This document shows positions 56,308 through 64,000 of a stretch of DNA of 64,000 nt, piece by piece; position 1 is the stretch's first letter; each line of letters opens with the position of its first letter. The notes beneath the pieces were generated by a model. It saw only the letters and a program-made list of their open reading frames with translations. It made no database searches and was not told the origin of the DNA. The stretch comes from Cryptomeria japonica (lineage: Eukaryota; Streptophyta; Pinopsida; Cupressales; Cupressaceae), in the NCBI RefSeq assembly GCF_030272615.1, contig NC_081408.1:337436793-337500792 (forward strand), read 5' to 3'. The position numbers were made by a program, and so were the translations under genes.

Positions 56308-58725
56308 TCAAGTCTCTACCAGAGGGGTAGAAACTCCTAACCTATCTCTCAAATACTCAAATGATTCCTTAGACAATGGTTTAGTGAATATATCTGCAAT
56401 CTTCTCTTTAGTGTTCACATAAACCAATTTGACTTCCTTTCCTTCTACCTTATCCTTCAGAAAGTTATACTTTATTGATATATGCTTAGTTTTAGAGTGA
56501 AATACTGGATTCTTAGATATGTCAGTAGCTGCAGAGTTATCACAGTAGATAACTACTGGTTCACTACAATTTACCTTGATATCCTTCAACATTTACTTCA
56601 TCCACAAGACTTGAGTGCAATTAGTTATTGCTGCAACATATTCAGCTTCTGTAGTAGATAAAGAAATGCATGACTATTTTTTGTTGATCCATGAAACCAG
56701 TTTATTTCCAAGAAAGAAAGCTCCACCAGAAGTGTTCTTCCTATCATCAGTATCTCCTGCCCAATCTGAATCAATATATGCACATAAAGTGAAGTCATCA
56801 TCTCTAGAATACCACAAGCCCTATTATGTTATTCCTTTCAAATACCATAATATCCTCTTTACTGCACATTCATGATTTTCTTTAGGATTACTTTGATATC
56901 TTGAAACAATACTTACTGTATTCATAATATCCGGTCTAGTCTGAGTTAGATCTAACAAACCACCAATCATAGACTTAATCCTTGTCGGATTTACTAGTGT
57001 AGATGTATCCTTGATAGATATTTTCTCACTTGTCACCATAGGAGTACTTACCGGTTTGGAATTATCCATACCAAACTTCTTCAACAATTCCCTTAGATAC
57101 TTAGTTTGACAGATAAAAATGCCTTTGTTAGTTTGAGTAATCTGCAAACCTAAGAAAAATATCATCTCACTAATCATGGACATTTCAAATTCATTCTTCA
57201 TATTATTAAAAAATTCCATGCACAATTTATCTTCCCCCCCAAAAATGATATCATCAACAAATACTTCAATAATCAAAATATCATCATCAATGATCTTATA
57301 ATATAAATTACTATCTATATACACCTAAAAATGGTTTGAAGATAGTTAATTAAATACACAGTTATTTGATTAATCCCCCTTCCCAATTAATTGAATTCAC
57401 AAGCAATTTGATTAATTTCTCTATTCATCTACTAGTAAATAAATCTACATGATGTATTTACATAGTTCATTTCATATCCCCCTTTGATTAATTAATTCTA
57501 AATTAATTAATTTCCCCTCATATAAATCAATTATTCTAATCCCTAATTAAAATTAACAAACTCAAGTTTGTTGAGATTAATTATCATTTTCCAAATTATT
57601 TGAATTTCTAAATTCAAATGAGCACATGGCTCCTAACTTTTAACCACCTCACCTAACCCATTCCACCTAACCTTGGCTTTAACTAACCCTATCCTATCTT
57701 GCACATCCTAACCTCCTATGGTATGGATATTCTCCCCTTGAGACACATGGCACTTTTGCCACATGTCTCCTCCCTTGGACACTTGACCTCACATGAGAAA
57801 GGCTCCTTGACACTTGTCACCACAGAGATGACAAGTGTCCCTTCCTCCAACCTCTTCTCCAACTTCCTCAATCTTGGCCCTTGATATCTTCAGATTAGAT
57901 TTGGATCATTGATTCCTACCACCTCATCTTTGGCCTTAGAATTCCTATAAATATCCCCCATGTTGGAGCAATAAGGATCCCTTGCATTCATATTTTTAGC
58001 ATCATTACTATAGGCAATTTGCATTTCATTAATCTAGTAATTAGCTTTTGGATTAATCATAGCAAGTTAATCTAGTTTCTTAGATCATGCATTTCATATC
58101 ATTTTCATAATCAATCATGATCAAATAGCTACTCAACTCTTGAGTTTCCACTTTGGAGGTCATTGCTCTACTGAAAGCCAATCAATCCAACACCTTCAAG
58201 GTCTTCAAGGATAGAGGAAAATGGGACATTTCAAGGAAGGCTTATGGCTTGCATCTTTAAGTTTAGTTTTCAATTAAGCTTTTCATTATGTTTTTATTGT
58301 CTCATTATATGTGTATGCCTTTCTATTTACCATATTTTTAGCATCACACTATCAACACCGCCTTTAGTAAAACCAAGCTTCAAAAGATATTTATCCAACC
58401 TTGCATACCAAGCTCTAGGAGCTTGTTTCAATCCATATAAAGATTTCTTTAATCTGCAAACCATATCTTTATCATCTGTCAGTGAAAATCCATCAGGCTG
58501 CTCAATGTATACTTCTTCCCCAAGTTCACCATTCAAAAATGCACATTTAACATCCATTTGATAGACTTTATAGTTCTTATAAGCTGCATAGGCAAGAAAT
58601 AGTCTAACAGCTTCAATTCTAGCTACAGGTGCAAATGTCTCACCATAATCAATTCCTTCCACTTGAGAATATCCTTTACAAACCAATCTAGCCTTGTTTC
58701 TTACAACTTGACCATCCTCATTCAA
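56308..58725 (-). pseudogene. Copia B reverse transcriptase and RNase H, interrupted
   Basis: 58725-58354 encodes RT with [40 protein letters not shown] and [20 protein letters not shown]. The frame is broken at 58353 by an insertion and resumes at 57309 with LYYKIIDDDILIIEVFVDDI (the catalytic FVDD) and GLQITQTNKGIFICQTKYL. Further stops lie near 56824, and 56800-56593 is degenerate. 56592-56308 is the RNase H C-terminus (IYCDNSAATDISKNPVFHS). The domain order is that of A. Confidence 0.9.
57316..58347. mobile_element. 1,032-bp insertion in copia B RT, possible solo LTR
   Basis: ACTATC is present on both sides (57310-57315 and 58348-58353) but once in the ancestral site, judged from element A. 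The insert has no coding sequence. CCTATAAATATCCCC near 57950 is a TATA-box candidate, and there is a perfect 11-bp inverted repeat (57809-57819 with 57829-57839). If the duplication is taken as 5 bp (CTATC), the end reads ..ATCACA, ending in CA as an LTR should, but the start reads TATATACACC, not TG. CATATTTTTAGCATCA occurs both near 57990 and at the end (58331). Solo LTR is the best guess, not proven. Confidence 0.55.
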
Positions 58726-58729
58726 TTTA

Positions 58730-60233
58730 TTCCTAAGAACCCATTTAGTTCTAATAACATTCTTATTTTTAGGCTAGGGAACTAAAGTCCAAGTCTCATT
58801 CTTCTCTATCTGATCTAATTCATCTTCCATAGCCTTTAACCAATGTTTATCTTTACAAGCTTCAATAACAGATGCCAATTTAATTTGAGAAATAAGACAT
58901 AACTCTTCATTTTCCAGTATTCTTCTTGTCATAACTCCCTTGTTCCTATCTCCAATGATTTGATCTTCAAAATGATTTAATCTTACATACCTTGGTGTCT
59001 TCTAAACTGCAGGTTCACTACTCTGATCATCAGTCACGGTTGAATTTTCTAATTGTACTGGTGTAGCTGTCTTAGTTTCCTGTACCAGTTAAGGCATTGT
59101 CAGTTTAGTTATGATCATTTCCACTATCGGTTCCCTGTCATATGATATAGATTGATTTCTGTATTGCTCATCCGCTTTCACATTAGCACTCTCTACAATT
59201 TTCTGCAATCTTTTGTTATAACATCTATATGCTTTGCTTTGAATTGAATTACCAAGAAATATCCCTTCATCAAATCTAGGATCAAACTTCCCAATTGAAT
59301 CATCCCTTTTGATATAACATTTACTTCCAATAATTTTGAAATATTTAACAATAGGTTTATGTCCAAACCATAATTCATAAGGGGTCTTACCGGTTTCACC
59401 TTTGATGTGAACTTTGTTGAATGTGTAGACTGTTTTACTCATTGCTTCTCTCCAGTAGATGTGGGGCAATTTGGCTTCCATCATCATAGATCTTGTTGCA
59501 TCCAAAATGATTATGTTCTTTCTTTCCAATACTCCATTTTGCTGAGGATTCGAGGTGCAGATAACTGTCTCCTAATTCCATTTGTCTCACAACAACTGTT
59601 AAATTCATGAGAAGTGAACTCACCGCCTTGATCTGATCTTAGAAATTTGATTTTCAATCCACTTTCTGTTTCAACCTTTGATTTAAAGATCTTGAATTTC
59701 TCAAAGGATTCAAACTTCTCCCTTAGAAAAGTCACCCACATCATTCTAGAATAGTCATCAATAATCAACATGAAATACCTATCACCTTGAAAGCTTCTAG
59801 TCCTTGTTGGACCACATAAGTCAGTCTGAATCAAATCAAACACATCATTAGATTTATCATGTGTGCTCTTAAAACAAGTTCTAACTTGCTTTCCCAATTG
59901 ACATTCCTTACAGACCAGATTATGAGGCTTCATAATCTTAGGTATATCTCTAACTGCCTTAGTTGAACCGATCTTAACAATACAATCAAAATTAACATGA
60001 CACAACCTTTTATGCCATAACCAACTCTCATCAATATGAGAAATCAAACATGTCTTATTACCAGTGTTCAGGTGAAAGATATTACCTCTAGTCTGAATAC
60101 CAGTTGCAATCTCCAATCCAGTTTTGTTAATGATCTTGCATTTTCTATCTTTAAACTGAAGTTGGAATCCCTTGTCTACCAATTGACCAACACTCAAAAG
60201 ATTATGCTTTAAACCTTATACATAATATACATT
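58730..60233 (-). pseudogene. Copia B integrase
   Basis: After the stop following NNVYYV, 60197 downward encodes SVGQLVDKGFQLQF, the zinc-binding WLWHKRLCHVNF..CKECQLGKQ, the catalytic Asp residues in LIQTDLCG and RSDQGGEFTSHEF, and, after a frameshift near 59530, the Glu in ERKNIIILDATRSM. The linker (59529-59089) follows with ELWFGHKPIVKYF. 59088-58730 is a degenerate spacer before RT with recognisable fragments (NLKTKLGP-like, WTLV). In A the CACTA element lies inside this same domain. Confidence 0.9.
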
Positions 60234-61541
60234 ATTAGTATTATGCTTACCATCCAGAGAAATAGTACCTCTACCTTTGATCATACATGCTTTATCATCT
60301 CCAAATCTGACTTGACCGCCATTGTATTCTTGCAGGGATAGAAATTTCCTTTTATCTCTAGTCATATGATGTGAGCATCCACTATCAATTACCCATTCAT
60401 CCTTATCTTCAACTTTTGCTTCCTGGGCCTTTTCTTCATTCTTGATAGCCAGTTCCAATTCATCTTCTTTTAAATCATAGAACAACCATTCCTTTCTGTT
60501 GTCAGATCCACTAGCAGAGTCTGCTGCTGGTTCATCCTCAGAGTCATCACTTACTCCTTCCTCATCCACTATGTAGCATTATTTACTTTTCTTGAATCTA
60601 TATCTATTCTGATTAGGCTTAAATGATTTCTTAACTCTCTCTTCAAATCTTGTATTCCTTTCAGGACATCTAGATGCAAAGTGACTAATCTTATTATATG
60701 CAAAACATTTAAAAGGTGTTTTTCCTTCATACTTACTTCCTGTCGGTCCTTTAGGTACTCTTCTAGAAAATAGGGCTTCAAGTTGCTCAAATTATCTTCT
60801 TTCTTCATATCTTCCAATTATTTTGCATATAGGGTTTTTCAATCACTTTTGTCAGTAGATGATGATGCTTGAAAAGCAGGTTCTGACTTTACAGCTCCAT
60901 AAGATCCAAATTCTACAAGCTCAAAAATCAGATAATTTTCCAATCAGAATGTCTCTATTAACTAAAGTGTTTGCCATTGATCTCAACTCATTAATTGCAG
61001 TTGCCTTCATCTTGTAAGCCGGTGGAAGGGCTCTCAAGACTTTGGAAACTATTTCATATTCACTCATAGATCCTCCACAACATTGAATTCCTATAGCAAT
61101 CTCATTTACTCTTTCCATAAATACAACAATTCTTTCATTATCTTCCATCTTCAAGTTTTCATATCTAACCCCGTAACCATCAAGTTTAGCAATTTTGACA
61201 GTAGGATCATCTTCATTCAAAGTTTTCAATTTAAACCACATAACCTTTGTCGATGATTTATCAGTCAATCCCATGATTTGCTGATCAACAAGTGCACACA
61301 AGAGGGCTTCTCTAGCTCTGCAATCATTTTCAATATTCTTGTCTAGGTCTGCAGGAGCAAGATTTCCAAATGCTGGATCATAAGGTATATATCCTTTCTC
61401 AGTGATCTCCCAAATATCCTTGCCAAGATATCTAAGATGAGTCTCCATTTGGATTTTCCATATCCCATAATTTGTTCCATCAAGTTTAGGGATTTCTTTT
61501 CTGAAAATAGTTGTCAGTGGATTAGAAGTGTTAGCTGTCAT
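60216..61541 (-). pseudogene. Copia B gag, zinc knuckle and protease
   Basis: ATG 61541 (MTANTSNPLTTIFRKEIPKL) opens gag: METHLRYLGKDIWEI, LNEDDPTVKIAKLDGYGVRY, VNEIAIGIQCCGGSMSEYE. The frame shifts near 60920. The knuckle near 60690 reads CFAYNKISHFASRC, with Tyr in place of the second Cys and Ser in place of the usual Gly, so zinc binding is lost. 60569-60216 carries an acidic linker and the protease motif WVIDSGCSHHMTRDKRKF. Element A keeps an intact knuckle at the same place. Confidence 0.9.
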
Positions 61542-61585
61542 AGGATCTACCTCAAGCGGTTAAGCTTCTGCAAAAGAGGACCAAA

Positions 61586-61597
61586 TCTCTGATACCA
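61586..61597 (-). promoter_or_regulatory. tRNA primer binding site of copia B
   Basis: TCTCTGATACCA, that is TGGTATCAGAGA on the element strand, two bases inside the 5' LTR edge at 61600. It is the initiator methionine tRNA type. Confidence 0.9.
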
Positions 61598-61599
61598 AT

Positions 61600-62844
61600 T
61601 TTTAGGATAATTGGTGAACAACTGAGAGGGGGGGGGGGGAGTGAATTAGTTGTTGACAGATTATACCAATTAATCCACTTAATAACCTTTAACCGGATCA
61701 CATAAACATTACATACCAGAATAGCAGAAACAGATACCGGTAAACAATATAACTTAAATATAAAACATATAATCAACACAATGCAACCATACCACATAAC
61801 ACCATTATTTGTATGTAGAAAACCCCAAAAGGGAAAAACCACAGTGGGAAGCCTACCCACAATCAGATGATACTTCTACAGAAAGTATGTGATACAATGA
61901 GGGGCCTGCACATGCAGGAAGGCACACTGCCTAGAGCGTACTGCTCATTACAAAAGAGTCTCACTGACTACAAAGAGGTTATAACCACCTCAAAATAAAT
62001 GAACAACAATCCAGAATAATAAACTGCCAGAGATATCATCTACCATACCTGATTACAGTCCCGGTTAAGCTCAATACCAAAGGCCTTTGACCTCTTCCTT
62101 AATCCCAATTCGATCACCTATGATCGACCAAATCTCCTTCACATGTGATATTACATTCCATGACCATGATGCATAATTTACAATGAGATATTAATCATTT
62201 ATATTAACCCTAAGGCCTAAACCAATTAGGTCGGCCACCTAAAAGATATTACAATAAGATCATTACATACATCCATATTAAAATGATATGCCATGTCGAC
62301 TTAAGACCAAAACAAAAATAACCAATCCATAAATCATCTCGATAACGTGTAGAGAACATGTTAACATGATACCGGTCCATAACCTAGATAGGCACCAGAC
62401 CTAATATGGGCCCACCATGCCAAATCAATGTCTTCAATCAGTTGAGGCACGATCAAAGAACATCTTTAGCATCCTGAAATCCATCTAGAAGCCGCACCAA
62501 CACCACTTATACATCCTGTCAAGATTTCTCAGTGAAAGCTCTGTCGGTTAAACCTTAAACCCATGCCGATAAGGGTTTACAAGAGTGTGTGATGGCATCC
62601 GATTACCAAGTCAATACCAACTGACCAAAACATGCTCTGGGAATATGTAACACATAAAGTCAATCATACTCCATTGATCCAAACATGTTGTAAGTGTCCA
62701 ACAGATAGTCCCTTCTGTCGGTAACAGTAGATCTTCTACCGGTAACCAAAACCTGTCTGCCGGTAACCAACCATAATAGCTAGTGTTGACATCAATGATA
62801 AAACATCAATGCAACACATAATCAGTTCATCCATATTGCCAACA
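61600..62844 (-). repeat. 5' LTR of copia B
   Basis: 1,245 bp, starting TTTTAGGATAATTGG (the TG start mutated to TT) and ending ATTGCCAACA. It is very similar to 54711-55961 along its length. Confidence 0.92.
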
Positions 62845-63148
62845 AAATTATGTGCAATTTTTTTTAGTTAATGACCATATATTGATTCCCTGCTAAATTT
62901 AGTTTTCACATTCCTTGATTTGCACTCTCCAATATATTTTACTATTAGCGTAACCATTGCACCTCCTTTTGGTGCAAGTGTTAGTCAATATTCAAAACTT
63001 ATGGAATGGCGGTATGATGGAGGCAATATCAAAGTATAATCACAACATTATAGTGGGTTGATTGAGAGGAGTTTTCAATATAAACGTGATATGAACTTGC
63101 TTAAGAGAATAGTCATAACAATTGATATGGCTATGTATTTGGATTATG

Positions 63149-63209
<61 letters not shown>

Positions 63210-63679
63210 CATGCATGCATACATACATATATAGGTGGGGCGTATAAACTCTCATGAAGCCATGAATCCTACAAAAGGTGTTTAGATCGTTCGATAAGGC
63301 AGTAGATTGCATACATTAGTTTGTTTGTACCTAACCCTACCTTGCTCCTCTTGCCAAAAAAATAAAATAAAAAATGTAAAAGTAAAATAAATTAAATTTA
63401 AATATTAAACTAAATGAAAATAAAATAAAATAAATATTATCCTCACATAATATCAAAAAAAAAATTAGATAGTGTTTATATACAATAAAATTTTAAAATA
63501 ATATATATAAGTATATATAAATATCTAAATATAATTGTTAAATTTAAATTAGAATTTGAGTGTGTATATATATATATATATATATATTTACTATTTTGAC
63601 ATATTTTTTTATTTAACAATTAAAATTTATCATTTCAAGAAAATATGAAAAGTAATTAACAGATACTTTAAAAACAAAT
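62845..63679. other. AT-rich spacer with microsatellites
   Basis: No gene is seen. It contains (ATACAT)n at about 63149-63215, A-rich AAATAAA runs near 63360-63440, and (TA)n at about 63566-63587. Confidence 0.6.
63149..63215. repeat. (ATACAT)n microsatellite
   Basis: About ten ATACAT units, then ACATACATGCATGCATACAT variants. Frames through it (poly-Ile/Cys on the minus strand) are artefacts. Confidence 0.95.
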
Positions 63680-64000
63680 TGTTGGCAACAACAATGAGAG
63701 ATATCCGAGAGGGGGGAGGGGTGAATCAATTTTCTACCGAATCTACAAACTCAACCACAAATAGAAATCTGATAAACTGCAACAACAACAAAGATAAGCA
63801 AATTGATAGCACAACACACAACTGTTGGCATTCTACACTCATATGAGAATAGTTGATGTTGTCATGGATGGCAACTAATTGGCAACCAATTGGCAACCAA
63901 CTGACAATAGGTTTATACATGCACCGAGAGACATCGGCATTGGTAGGCACTTTCATCGCCATCCAGTTCACACCAGAAATGAAGTATACCGACACTCAGG
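63680..64000 (-). repeat. Start of another copia-type LTR, cut by window end
   Basis: TGTTGGCAACAACAATGAGA at 63680, then GAGAGGGGGGAGGGGTGAAT near 63709. These are the same opening blocks as in the other LTRs, with different sequence after them. It is a related but distinct family member. Orientation is by analogy. Confidence 0.65.

Larger units (their letters stand above)
54711..62844 (-). mobile_element. Ty1/copia element B
   Basis: Minus-strand copia of the same family as A. LTRs are 54711-55961 and 61600-62844. Flanks are AAACT (54706-54710) and AAATT (62845-62849), a target duplication with one change. Gag, protease, integrase, RT and RNase H are in copia order, with several stops and shifts. 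A 1,032-bp insertion splits the RT. Without it and its 6-bp duplication the element is 7,096 bp, against 7,099 bp for A. Confidence 0.93.

Noticed and set aside
63040-63312. Frame with a poly-Ile/Cys run
   Set aside because: It is translation of the (ATACAT)n microsatellite.
1-64000. tRNA or rRNA genes
   Set aside because: I looked for conserved tRNA box and rRNA core sequences and saw none. The TGGTATCAGAGC sites are primer-binding sites, not tRNA genes.

Overview
The window is plant nuclear DNA made almost entirely of nested and decayed transposable elements. It is AT-rich, has spliceosomal-type GT..AG introns, and carries Ty1/copia, Ty3/gypsy, small non-autonomous LTR, LINE and CACTA (En/Spm) sequences. 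This density and nesting suit a seed plant with a very large genome. A conifer or other gymnosperm is my best guess, but nothing seen proves it. There are no bacterial-style operons, no CRISPR array, and no tRNA or rRNA gene that I can recognise.

Layout. 1-1190 is the end of a copia LTR cut by the window edge. 1.2-2.8 kb is a non-coding cluster of short palindromes. 6.3-10.5 kb holds a minus-strand LINE split by a small LTR element (6703-9017) that is flanked by a 210-bp duplication of LINE sequence. 10.68-11.30 kb is the only good candidate for an ordinary host gene: three open exons on the minus strand, product not recognised. 12.0-16.7 kb contains three LINE pieces, two with clear target-site duplications; one of these (13443-15148) carries an RNase H domain followed by a separate 231-codon reading frame.

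17835-48576 is one minus-strand copia element (A). It has 1.2-kb LTRs and an ATAGT target-site duplication, and its integrase region is split by a 23,640-bp CACTA transposon (21882-45521, TCA duplication). The CACTA element carries decayed TNP2-type and TNPA/Ptta-type transposase genes, a decayed intronless coding region of about 966 codons that I cannot identify, a piece of gypsy retroelement, and blocks of minisatellite. A third element, a 2.6-kb LTR retroelement with an ATAAT duplication, sits inside an intron of TNP2. The order of events is therefore copia A, then CACTA, then the small LTR element.

48.6-54.7 kb has a diverged LTR fragment and two minus-strand LINE tails, one of which carries a homologue of the extra reading frame at 14.2 kb. 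54711-62844 is a second copia element (B) of the same family, with a 1,032-bp insertion in its reverse transcriptase. With insertions and duplications removed, A and B have almost the same length (7,099 and 7,096 bp). The window ends in the first 321 bp of another related LTR.

All retroelement and transposase genes carry stops or frameshifts, so the locus looks like a graveyard with no intact autonomous element.
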